DNA of 8,222 nt from Desulfobacterales bacterium. Its GTDB lineage: Bacteria > Desulfobacterota > Desulfobacteria > Desulfobacterales > Desulfobacteraceae. The notes under the pieces were generated by a model. It was not told where the DNA came from. It was given only the letters and a program-made list of their open reading frames with translations, and did no database searches. The DNA lies in assembly GCA_022361135.1 (NCBI GenBank), contig JAKSBM010000032.1, positions 1 to 8,222 of the forward strand, given 5' to 3'. A program made the translations under genes and the position numbers. This document shows, in pieces, positions 1 to 6,026 of the stretch (positions are counted from its first letter, which is position 1; each line of letters starts with the position of its first letter).

Positions 1-63
1 ACGCAATGGACGGGGCTTTTGTCCCCTGGATTCCAACGCCTTGTTCCCACCACGGAAGATGGA

Positions 64-92
64 TTGCCCCTGCCCTTCCATTGGGGTATACT
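64..92 (+). promoter_or_regulatory. Possible sigma70-type promoter for the nuclease gene
   Basis: TTGCCC at 64-69 (4/6 to the -35 consensus) is separated by 17 nt from TATACT at 87-92 (5/6 to the -10 consensus). Transcription would start near position 99, just ahead of the ribosome binding site at 107-116, giving a very short leader. This fits a translation start at 118. It is a pattern match only, in GC-rich DNA where chance matches occur. Confidence 0.35.
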
Positions 93-117
93 TGCCCAAA
101 CAGCCCGGAGGAAAGGC

Positions 118-741
118 ATGCAAATTCGCACCCTTACCCTTGTTTTTATCGCAATCCTGTCCATGGGAATTCAAACCGGCCAGGGTCAGGTTTATTCCTG
201 GATTGATGACCAGGGAATCCGCCACTATTCCAATGTGACCCCGCCCCAGAACGGGGCCGCCCGATCTCTGGAGGAAACCCGACCTGCCCCGGCTTCCGGA
301 GACTTTCAACTGGTCAAGGTTTACGATGGAGACACCATTCTGGCCCGGGCCCTGGGTATTGAATTCAAAATCCGCCTGGTGGGCATCGACGCCCCGGAAA
401 AGGGATATTCCAAGGGTCCGGCCCAACCCTTTGCCCGGGAGGCCGACCAATACCTCACCCGGCGGCTGGCCACCCACTCCTTTGGGGTGAAGTCCTATGG
501 AATGGGGAGTTACAATCGAATCCTGGGGGAAATCTACCTCAATGGGAAGAATCTAAACCTGGAGCTGGTCTCCCGGGGGTTGGCCCAGGTCTACGCCGGA
601 AAAACAGCCCCCGGCCTGGACATGGCCCCCTATCACCGGGCCCAGGACATCGCCCGCACCGCCCGACGGGGAATCTGGTCCCTGGAAAAAAACTATATCC
701 CCCCGGAAAAATGGCGGCGCCGCCATCCCCGAACCCCTTGA
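118..741 (+). CDS. Exported thermonuclease (SNase-like) family protein with DUF4124-like N-terminus
   Basis: Predicted 207-aa nuclease of the staphylococcal nuclease (TNase) fold, which hydrolyses DNA or RNA phosphodiester bonds using calcium. The first ~23 residues (MQIRT, then a hydrophobic stretch, then TGQG) look like a Sec signal peptide, so it probably acts in the periplasm or outside the cell. Residues 24-39 (QVYSWIDDQGIRHYSN) match the DUF4124 pattern. The nuclease domain spans about 63-190. Catalytic and metal-site residues align with the S. aureus enzyme: D72 in DGDT (D21), R86 (R35), D91 (D40), E94 (E43) and R134 (R87); the T41 position is alanine (IDAPE). The reading frame is open further upstream with a TTG at 19, but ATG 118 has a strong GGAGGAAAGG at 107-116 and begins the signal peptide, so I chose it. 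It appears monocistronic; nothing links it to the signalling genes downstream. Family assignment is secure; substrate and physiological role are unknown. Confidence 0.88.
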   Translation: MQIRTLTLVFIAILSMGIQTGQGQVYSWIDDQGIRHYSNVTPPQNGAARSLEETRPAPASGDFQLVKVYDGDTILARALGIEFKIRLVGIDAPEKGYSKGPAQPFAREADQYLTRRLATHSFGVKSYGMGSYNRILGEIYLNGKNLNLELVSRGLAQVYAGKTAPGLDMAPYHRAQDIARTARRGIWSLEKNYIPPEKWRRRHPRTP

Positions 742-753
742 AATGCTTTTTGT

Positions 754-783
754 TTTACACCCGCGCACGGCTTATGGTAGACT
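754..783 (+). promoter_or_regulatory. Weak sigma70-like promoter candidate ahead of the cheV-like gene
   Basis: TTTACA at 754-759 (5/6 to -35) is 18 nt from TAGACT at 778-783 (4/6 to -10). It would give a leader of about 130 nt before the cheV-like start at 919. The 742-918 gap also holds an AT-rich stretch (about 783-830), but I see no convincing terminator for the nuclease gene and no clear sigma54 or sigma28 site. Low confidence. Confidence 0.25.
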
Positions 784-918
784 TCTTTTATCTGTATTTT
801 CATTAAAATCAATTTAAATTTCGCCATTCTCAACATCGCAACGCCCCGGTAAAGACGCGTCTCCCCGCCCCTCTTCCAAATCATTCAAAGGGATTAATCC
901 CCAAACAAAGGAAGTTCC

Positions 919-1839
919 ATGAATACACAAGCCAACTTACAGGAAACCAAAGGGATTTTGCTGGAATCCGGCACCAATGAAATGGAATTGCTCACCGTCA
1001 TGGTGGGCAACCAGATTTTTGGAATGAATGTGGCCAAGGTCCAGTCCATCCAGCAATATGACCCCAAACTGGTTACGGCCCTGCCCGAACCGGCCGAGGG
1101 GATTCTGGGGATGTTCCTCTACCGAAATAAAACCATTCCCCTCATGGACCTGTCCCAGCTTTTGGGCATTGAAGAAAACAATGAGCTCAGCCGGGAAATC
1201 GTGGTGGTCACGGAATTCAACAACGCCGTAAACAGTTTCAAGGTCCAGGGCGTCAACCGGATCTACCGCCTCTCCTGGAAGGAATTTGTTCCCCTGGATC
1301 AACTCTTTGAAAATTCTGCCTTTTTCACGGGTTCCGTCCATGTGGACGATACCCAGGTCCTGGTCATTGACCTGGAGCATATCCTGGCCGGAATCTTCCC
1401 TGATCAAATCCTGGAGGAGGTCAGTGAAGAAATCCTCACCCAGAAGGAACCCGTGGACCGCAGTGAATTGAAAATCTATTTCGCAGAGGACTCCCCCACC
1501 ATGCGACGGGGGGTGGTGGGCAAACTCAAGGAAGCCGGCTATTCCGACCTCAAGGACTTTGAAAATGGGGAGCTGGCCTACCAATACATCCGGGCCAATT
1601 ATAAAACCGTGGCCAAGGACCAGCCCACCTTCCTGGTCACGGACATTGAAATGCCCAAGATGGACGGACTCACCCTCTGCCGCAAGATCAAGCAGGACCC
1701 GGTGCTCCAGGACATCTACGTGGTCATGTTTTCCTCTTTGATCAACAAACAGATGGTCGCCAAATGCCAGAAGGTGAGGGCCGACAATTACGTGACCAAA
1801 CCCGAAATCAACGAATTAATCAAAATCCTCGACCAATAA
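919..1839 (+). CDS. cheV: CheV-like chemotaxis adaptor (CheW domain + receiver domain)
   Basis: 306-aa protein, the usual CheV length. Residues ~21-160 form a CheW-like domain (LLTVMVGNQIFGMNVAKVQSI, then a GILGMFLYRNKTIPLMDL strand pair), which docks CheA to receptors at the inner membrane. Residues ~184-305 form a response-regulator receiver: acidic pair E190/D191 (FAEDSP), phosphoacceptor D242 (LVTDIEMPKMDG), S272 at the conserved Thr/Ser position (VVMFSS) and K294 (VTKPE). All catalytic positions are present, so it should accept phosphate from CheA, which in CheV proteins is thought to tune receptor-kinase coupling. AAAGGAAG at 907-914 precedes the ATG. It is the first gene of a four-gene unit and lies 37 nt before cheA. 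No separate cheW is present here, so CheV may be this kinase's coupling protein (inference). Domain assignment is firm; the exact receptor partner is unknown. Confidence 0.9.
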   Translation: MNTQANLQETKGILLESGTNEMELLTVMVGNQIFGMNVAKVQSIQQYDPKLVTALPEPAEGILGMFLYRNKTIPLMDLSQLLGIEENNELSREIVVVTEFNNAVNSFKVQGVNRIYRLSWKEFVPLDQLFENSAFFTGSVHVDDTQVLVIDLEHILAGIFPDQILEEVSEEILTQKEPVDRSELKIYFAEDSPTMRRGVVGKLKEAGYSDLKDFENGELAYQYIRANYKTVAKDQPTFLVTDIEMPKMDGLTLCRKIKQDPVLQDIYVVMFSSLINKQMVAKCQKVRADNYVTKPEINELIKILDQ

Positions 1840-1863
1840 GTCATCCGTGTGCAGACATTTTCC

Positions 1864-1879
1864 GGAGGAAGTTCCATTG
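1864..1879 (+). promoter_or_regulatory. Shine-Dalgarno and TTG start of the cheA-like gene
   Basis: GGAGGAAG at 1864-1871 lies 5 nt before an in-frame TTG at 1877. The upstream in-frame GTG at 1847 would place this Shine-Dalgarno sequence inside the coding region and has no good site of its own, so TTG 1877 is the preferred start. The 11-mer GGAAGTTCCAT (1867-1877) is identical to the one at the cheV start (910-920). Confidence 0.65.
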
Positions 1880-4138
1880 AAAGAGAATCCACCCAACGAA
1901 ATCCAGGCGCAGCAAGCCCCCGCCAGTGAGGCGGCCCAGATGGATCTGAAGGAAATCGAAGGGCGACTGGCCGATTTTTCCCAAATTCTGGCCGGTCTCT
2001 GCCCCGGGGAAACCCCGGACCTCGGTGCCCTGATCATGACCCTGGAACATCTGTCCGAGGCCGCGAAGAAATCCCAAAACGCAACCTTTTCCAAGGTGGT
2101 GGCCTCCTGCCTTTCCTATGTCACCGGCATCTCCCTGGAAACCGAAGACCGGGTCAAACCGGTGGAGGATGCCCGCATCCTCATGGAAGCCATCATCCGT
2201 CACATGAAAAAGGGCATGGAATTTACCTTTGACACCGAAGATGTCATGGCCATCCTCAACGCCACCATGGACCCGGACACGAGCCAGGGGGCAGAAGCCC
2301 CCCGGGAAGCGGCAGCCCCCGCCCAAAACCATGCCCCGGAGGCCGACGACGACACCCCACCCCCCTCCGGGGTTCCCCTTTCCTCCGAGGACATCGAAAT
2401 CATGGTGGACTTTGTCACCGAGGCCGAGGAGAATCTGGACGCCATTGAGGTCCACCTCATTGAGCTGGAGCAGGACCCCACGGATTCGGAAATCATCAAC
2501 AATATCTTCCGCCCCTTCCACTCCATCAAGGGGGTGGCCGGCTTCCTCAGCCTGACCAAAATCAACCACCTGGCCCATTCCACGGAAAACCTTTTGGACA
2601 GTGCCCGCAGCGGGGAATTCATCATCAACCCCGCCGTCACCGATGCCATCCTGGAATCCGTGGACACCCTGAAGCAACTCATCTCCCGGGTGAAACAAGG
2701 GGCCCAGCAGGGGGTCAGCGTCCCCGACGACGACATCCCCATTTCCGATCTTCGAAACCGGCTGGACCAACTCCTCCAGCAGCTCACCAGCGGCGAGGCC
2801 GAACCCCTGGGCACCATCCTGGTGAACAAGGGGGTCCTGGAACAGGATGAGCTGGAGGCCTCCCTGGAAAAGCAGAAGGAGGCCCCGGAAAAAAAGATCG
2901 GCGAATTATTGGTGGAGGACCAAAAGGTCAAGCCCGTGGAAGTGGCCCAGGCATTGGCCGAACAGCGCCAGGAAAAGAAAAAGGTGGTCACCCAGGTCAA
3001 GGTGAACACGGAAAAACTGGACGACCTGGTGGACTATGCCGGGGAACTGGTCATTGCCCAGTCCATGCTCCGCCAGCTCACCTCCGACGATGCCGAACTC
3101 AACCAGAGTGTGGCCCAGCTGGGACAAATCGTCTCCAACATGCAGCACATTGCCATGTCCATGCGCATGATCCCCATCAAATCCACCTTCATGAAGATGA
3201 TCCGCCTGGTCCGGGACCTGTCCAAGAAATCCGGCAAAAATGTGGCCCTGGAAATGAGCGGGGAGGAAACGGAAATCGACCGCAACGTGGTGGACGCCCT
3301 GTACGAACCCATGGTTCACATGATCCGCAACTCCGTGGACCACGGCATGGAAACCCCGGGTGAACGTTCCCGGACCGAAAAACCGGCCACGGGCATCATC
3401 CATCTCAAGGCCTCCCACAAGGGGGGACAGATCCTCATTGAAATCCAGGATGATGGCCGGGGCCTGGACCGGGAACGCATCCTGACCAAGGGAATCGAAG
3501 CCGGCCTGGTCTCCGAAGAGGACAGTCTCACCGATGCCCAGGTCTTTGACCTCATCCTCCAGCCCGGATTTTCCACGGCACAGACCGTCACCGATGTCTC
3601 CGGCCGGGGCGTGGGCATGGATGTGGTGAAATCCAGCATTGAAAAGTTCCGGGGCCATTTGAAAATCGATTCGGAAAAGGGCAAGGGCACCCGGTTCACC
3701 ATCGGCCTTCCCCTGACCCTGGCCATCATCGACGGCATGCTGGTCCGGGTGGGGGAACAACGCTATGTCATCCCCACCACGGTGATCCAGCGGGCCTTTA
3801 AACCCGAAGAATCCAATTGTGTCACCGTGGAGGGCAAGGGGGAACTCATCAAGGAGCGGGACCGCCTCATCCCCCTGATCCGGCTGAACCAGCTTTACGA
3901 CCACCGGGCCGAGGCCACGCCCCCCTGGGAAAGCCTGGCCGTGGTGGTGGAATCCAAGGACGAACAAAAGGCCTTGCTCATCGATGAACTCCTGGGCAAG
4001 GATGAATATGTAATCAAAAGCCTAGGCGGGAATTTGGAAAACGTGAAGGGGTTCGCCGGCGGAGCCATCCTGGCCGACGGTCGGGTGGGCCTGATCCTGG
4101 ATATCCACGGAGTCTTTACCCTGGCCAAGGAGGGCTAA
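1877..4138 (+). CDS. cheA: CheA-like chemotaxis histidine kinase, variant architecture without P2
   Basis: 753 aa from the TTG start. In order: an N-terminal helical region (~20-130) of unclear identity, possibly a degenerate HPt; an acidic and Pro/Ala-rich linker (~135-168); an HPt domain (~171-275) with phosphoacceptor His215 in FHSIKG; a short linker; two 24-residue MshEN-like motifs (310-333 and 340-363); a dimerization domain (~372-435); an HATPase domain (~436-610) with N-box HMIRNSVDHG (481-490), DDGRG (525-529) and a GFSTA...GRGVGMDVV lid/G-box (564-584); and a CheW-like P5 domain (~614-750). There is no recognisable P2 (CheY/CheB-binding) domain and no C-terminal receiver. All residues expected for ATP binding and autophosphorylation are visible, so it should be an active kinase donating phosphate to the CheV receiver and the adjacent CheY-like protein, coupled to receptors through P5. 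The next gene begins 5 nt after the stop and its ribosome site lies inside the cheA end, suggesting translational coupling. Family assignment is very secure; whether the output is motility or another function cannot be told from here. Confidence 0.93.
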   Translation: MKENPPNEIQAQQAPASEAAQMDLKEIEGRLADFSQILAGLCPGETPDLGALIMTLEHLSEAAKKSQNATFSKVVASCLSYVTGISLETEDRVKPVEDARILMEAIIRHMKKGMEFTFDTEDVMAILNATMDPDTSQGAEAPREAAAPAQNHAPEADDDTPPPSGVPLSSEDIEIMVDFVTEAEENLDAIEVHLIELEQDPTDSEIINNIFRPFHSIKGVAGFLSLTKINHLAHSTENLLDSARSGEFIINPAVTDAILESVDTLKQLISRVKQGAQQGVSVPDDDIPISDLRNRLDQLLQQLTSGEAEPLGTILVNKGVLEQDELEASLEKQKEAPEKKIGELLVEDQKVKPVEVAQALAEQRQEKKKVVTQVKVNTEKLDDLVDYAGELVIAQSMLRQLTSDDAELNQSVAQLGQIVSNMQHIAMSMRMIPIKSTFMKMIRLVRDLSKKSGKNVALEMSGEETEIDRNVVDALYEPMVHMIRNSVDHGMETPGERSRTEKPATGIIHLKASHKGGQILIEIQDDGRGLDRERILTKGIEAGLVSEEDSLTDAQVFDLILQPGFSTAQTVTDVSGRGVGMDVVKSSIEKFRGHLKIDSEKGKGTRFTIGLPLTLAIIDGMLVRVGEQRYVIPTTVIQRAFKPEESNCVTVEGKGELIKERDRLIPLIRLNQLYDHRAEATPPWESLAVVVESKDEQKALLIDELLGKDEYVIKSLGGNLENVKGFAGGAILADGRVGLILDIHGVFTLAKEG

Positions 4139-4143
4139 GCCCG

Positions 4144-4530
4144 GTGGATCTGAAAAAAATACTGGTGGTGGACGACCAGGACGCCATCTGCCAAATTTTT
4201 CAACTGGCCTTCACCTCCCGGGGCTATGAAGTCCACACCGCCGAATCGGGGGAGGCCGCCCTGGAAATCCTGGCCCGGGATCCCATCCACCTCATTTTCC
4301 TGGACATCAATCTGCCCGGGATGAACGGCCTGGACCTCTGCCGCACCATCCGCAAAAATATTCCCATGGCCAATATCTTCGCCCTCACCGGCTATGGCTC
4401 CCTTTTCCAACTCTCCCATTGCCGGGAGGCCGGATTTGACGATTATTTCAAAAAACCGGCCCGGATCACCGACCTGGTCACGGCGGCCCAGGACGGCTTA
4501 AACCGGCTCAAACGGTGGCAACGTTTATAA
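4144..4530 (+). CDS. CheY-like single-domain response regulator
   Basis: 128-aa stand-alone receiver with no output domain. Key residues: acidic pair D10/D11 (LVVDDQD), phosphoacceptor D54 (IFLDINLPGMNG), T82 (FALTGY) and K104 (YFKKPA). It should take phosphate from CheA and act by protein-protein contact, at the flagellar switch or another target. The start is GTG 4144 with AAGGAGGG at 4127-4134, inside the last codons of cheA, so translation is probably coupled. The next gene starts only 1 nt after the stop. The aromatic switch position common in flagellar CheY (Tyr before the conserved Lys-Pro) is represented by Y101-F102, so I cannot say whether it binds FliM. I call it CheY-like without assigning a cheY symbol. 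Confidence 0.9.
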   Translation: MDLKKILVVDDQDAICQIFQLAFTSRGYEVHTAESGEAALEILARDPIHLIFLDINLPGMNGLDLCRTIRKNIPMANIFALTGYGSLFQLSHCREAGFDDYFKKPARITDLVTAAQDGLNRLKRWQRL

Positions 4531-4531
4531 G

Positions 4532-5248
4532 ATGACACACACCACCCCTATACCCCCGGCCCCTGAAATCCTGGCCCGAATTTTGGACACCCTGCCGGTG
4601 ATCGTCCTGGTACTGGACAGTAGAAGCCGGGTGGTGCTGGCCAACCAATGCGCCGCAGAGATCACCCAAACCCAGCCGGATCAATTGGTGGGCCTTTCCG
4701 GAGGCCGGGCCCTGGGCTGCCAGAACCATTGCACCGGGGAGGACAATTGCGGAATCGGCACCCACTGCCCCACCTGCCCCCTTCACCGGGCCATGTCCCA
4801 GACCCGGCTGGAAAAAAAAGCCCAGAAATGGATCGAAGCCCCCATGGCATTGAAACACAAAGGCATGCGGGATCTGCGAATTTCCACCACCCCCCTGGAA
4901 GCCGGGGAAGACTGTTGGGTCATGGTGACCATTGAAGATTTTACGGAATTAAAACGCCTTGAAGAACATCAAGTGGAGCGGGAAAAACTGGCTGCGGTTC
5001 TGGAAACCGCCGGGGCCGTCTGCCACGAGCTGAGCCAGCCCCTTCAGATCGTCACAGGATTCTGTGACATTCTCATGGAACACAAAGAGCTGGACCCGGA
5101 AACCTGCAAGGCCCTGGATGCCATCCAGAAGGCCGTGCAGAAAATGGCCCAGCTCAATTTCGATCTCATGCACATCACCGGGTACAAGACCAAGGCCTAC
5201 CTCTCGGCCACCATCATTGACATTGAAAAGTCGTCGGCCGGATCCTGA
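4532..5248 (+). CDS. PAS-HisKA protein with cysteine cluster and no ATPase domain
   Basis: 238 aa. Residues ~12-140 look like a PAS domain (ILDTLPVIVLVLDSRSRVVLANQCAAEIT, ending in VMVTIEDFTELKRLEE). Inserted in it is a cysteine cluster C63-x3-C67-x5-C73-x5-C79-x2-C82. A short coiled region (~138-158) leads to a HisKA-type helix pair with H165 in GAVCHELSQPLQIVTG, and the protein ends at 238 just after the second helix. There are no N, G1 or G2 boxes, and ssb begins on the opposite strand 18 nt later, so no ATPase domain follows in any frame. It therefore cannot autophosphorylate by itself. It may be a dimeric sensor-adaptor, a phosphotransfer intermediate for the CheA/CheY-like proteins, or a remnant of a full kinase. 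The start ATG 4532 is 1 nt after the receiver stop with only a weak ribosome site, so expression probably depends on coupling. The cysteines could bind metal, an Fe-S cluster or heme, or act as a redox switch; this is inference. Confidence 0.8.
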   Translation: MTHTTPIPPAPEILARILDTLPVIVLVLDSRSRVVLANQCAAEITQTQPDQLVGLSGGRALGCQNHCTGEDNCGIGTHCPTCPLHRAMSQTRLEKKAQKWIEAPMALKHKGMRDLRISTTPLEAGEDCWVMVTIEDFTELKRLEEHQVEREKLAAVLETAGAVCHELSQPLQIVTGFCDILMEHKELDPETCKALDAIQKAVQKMAQLNFDLMHITGYKTKAYLSATIIDIEKSSAGS

Positions 5249-5266
5249 CGGGAATCTGAGCGGTAT

Positions 5267-5854
5267 TTAGAAGGGGATATCGTCGTCGGGGATGGGATCC
5301 TGACCACCGGTCATGCCCGGGTTGGTCTGTCCCTGGAAATGGTTCCCATTGGGGGCGCCGCCGCCCTGGAAGCCATTGCCGCCCTGCTGCTGGTATCCGC
5401 CACCCGGGTTGCCGCCGAAGTTGCCGCCGCCCTGCTGGCCGCCACCCTGGTTGTATCCGCCGCCACCCTGCTGCTGGTAGCCGCCACCGCCTCCGCCGTA
5501 GTTGCCGCCGCCCTGGTTGTCGCTGCGTCCGCCCAGGAACTGGAAGTTGGAGGCCACAACCTCGGTGGTGTAAACGGTCTGACCATCCTTTTCGTAACTC
5601 CGGGTCTGGAGGCGCCCTTCAATGTAAATCTGGCTGCCCTTATTCAGATACTTTTCACAGACCTCGGCCTGGCGGCCAAAGACGACAATGCGGTGCCATT
5701 CGGTCTTTTCCTGGCGGTCACCGGTATTCTTGTCCGTCCATTGTTCACTGGTGGCAATGGAAAAGTTCACAACGGCAACACCGCTCTGGGAATACCGAAT
5801 CTCGGGATCCCGTCCCAGATTTCCAATTAACATGACCTTATTTAATCCAGCCAT
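5267..5854 (-). CDS. ssb: Single-stranded DNA-binding protein
   Basis: 195-aa SSB that coats single-stranded DNA in replication, recombination and repair and recruits partner proteins. The OB-fold (residues 1-108) starts [21 protein letters not shown] and carries the aromatic DNA-stacking residues W39, W53 and F59, matching E. coli W40, W54 and F60. Residues ~111-187 are a disordered Gly/Gln/Asn-rich linker with repeated GGGYQQQGG and GGNFGG units. The C-terminal tip PDDDIPF (189-195) is the standard acidic partner-binding peptide. The start is well supported by AAGGAG (reverse of 5860-5865) 5 nt before the ATG. It is transcribed toward the signalling operon and divergently from the TrmB-like gene. 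Function is certain; the linker is longer and more repetitive than in E. coli SSB. Confidence 0.98.
   Translation of the reverse strand: MAGLNKVMLIGNLGRDPEIRYSQSGVAVVNFSIATSEQWTDKNTGDRQEKTEWHRIVVFGRQAEVCEKYLNKGSQIYIEGRLQTRSYEKDGQTVYTTEVVASNFQFLGGRSDNQGGGNYGGGGGGYQQQGGGGYNQGGGQQGGGNFGGNPGGGYQQQGGNGFQGGGAPNGNHFQGQTNPGMTGGQDPIPDDDIPF
5356..5525. repeat. Degenerate GC-rich repeats encoding the SSB glycine-rich linker
   Basis: Short repeated units rich in CCGCC and CTG on the plus strand encode the SSB linker. The clearest pair is a 23-nt unit at 5382-5404 and 5466-5488, differing at one base and encoding [12 protein letters not shown] segments. A second pair encodes GGNFGG and GGNYGG (around 5404-5435 and 5488-5518). 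This is coding microsatellite-like expansion, not a mobile repeat. Confidence 0.75.
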
Positions 5855-5896
5855 TCTGACTCCTTATGAATGAAATAGGGGAATTTTTAAATAGAC

Positions 5897-5926
5897 ATAA
5901 TGCTCACACAGGGGTGAAATTGTCAA
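5897..5926 (-). promoter_or_regulatory. Putative ssb promoter
   Basis: On the minus strand a perfect TTGACA (reverse of 5921-5926) is followed after 18 nt by CATTAT (reverse of 5897-5902, 4/6 to TATAAT). Transcription would start around 5890, leaving a leader of about 35 nt before the ATG at 5854. The perfect -35 hexamer and the location support it; the -10 is imperfect. Confidence 0.55.
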
Positions 5927-5956
5927 TTCTTACTTGTGTCTAACCCGGTTTACGTA

Positions 5957-5985
5957 TTGACAAAAGGCCTACCAGGAATTATGTT
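5957..5985 (+). promoter_or_regulatory. Putative promoter of the TrmB-like gene / aminotransferase unit
   Basis: A perfect TTGACA at 5957-5962 is separated by exactly 17 nt from TATGTT at 5980-5985 (4/6 to -10). Transcription would begin near 5992, about 35 nt before the ATG at 6027. The -10 hexamer overlaps the left arm of the palindrome at 5981-6004, which would let a bound regulator block RNA polymerase. Confidence 0.6.
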
Positions 5986-6004
5986 GCTATCAAAGTAGCA
6001 ACAT
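5981..6004 (+). promoter_or_regulatory. Palindromic operator candidate overlapping -10 and +1
   Basis: A perfect inverted repeat, ATGTTGCTA (5981-5989) and TAGCAACAT (5996-6004), with the 6-nt centre TCAAAG. It sits on the -10 element and predicted start of the downstream promoter and 22 nt before the TrmB-like start codon. The position is typical of an autoregulatory repressor site. Six T residues follow (6004-6009), so a hairpin terminator reading is possible, but the stem has only 3 G-C pairs in 9, and a transcript starting near 5992 would lack the left arm. I favour an operator. Confidence 0.55.
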
Positions 6005-6026
6005 TTTTTGAACTGCGAGGTAATGC

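Noticed and set aside
1..117. Possible end of an upstream gene or N-terminal extension of the nuclease
   Set aside because: All three plus-strand frames are open here, but no recognisable domain appears, and the signal peptide plus ribosome site place the nuclease start at 118. A gene fragment cannot be excluded.
853..862. 10-bp palindrome AGACGCGTCT before the cheV-like gene
   Set aside because: It is short, isolated, has no second copy or clear promoter around it, and is within chance expectation for GC-rich DNA.
1847..1876. GTG 1847 as the cheA start
   Set aside because: It would put the strong GGAGGAAG site inside the coding region and add ten residues with no domain meaning. TTG 1877 has ideal spacing.
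2906..3967. Long minus-strand open frame inside cheA
   Set aside because: It is an antisense shadow of cheA, rich in Gly, His and Phe with no domain features. The same applies to 1841-2770 and 937-1584 on the minus strand.
5356..5525. CRISPR-like or mobile repeat array
   Set aside because: The repeats are in frame and encode the SSB glycine-rich linker, with no spacer structure.
5339..5830. Plus-strand open frame opposite ssb
   Set aside because: It is an Ala/Val/Leu-rich shadow of the glycine-rich linker codons; ssb on the minus strand is unambiguous.
5981..6010. Palindrome plus six T residues read as an intrinsic terminator or attenuator
   Set aside because: The stem is AT-rich and the predicted transcript begins inside the loop, so the hairpin would not form in that RNA. 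An operator role fits better, though read-through from upstream could still meet it.
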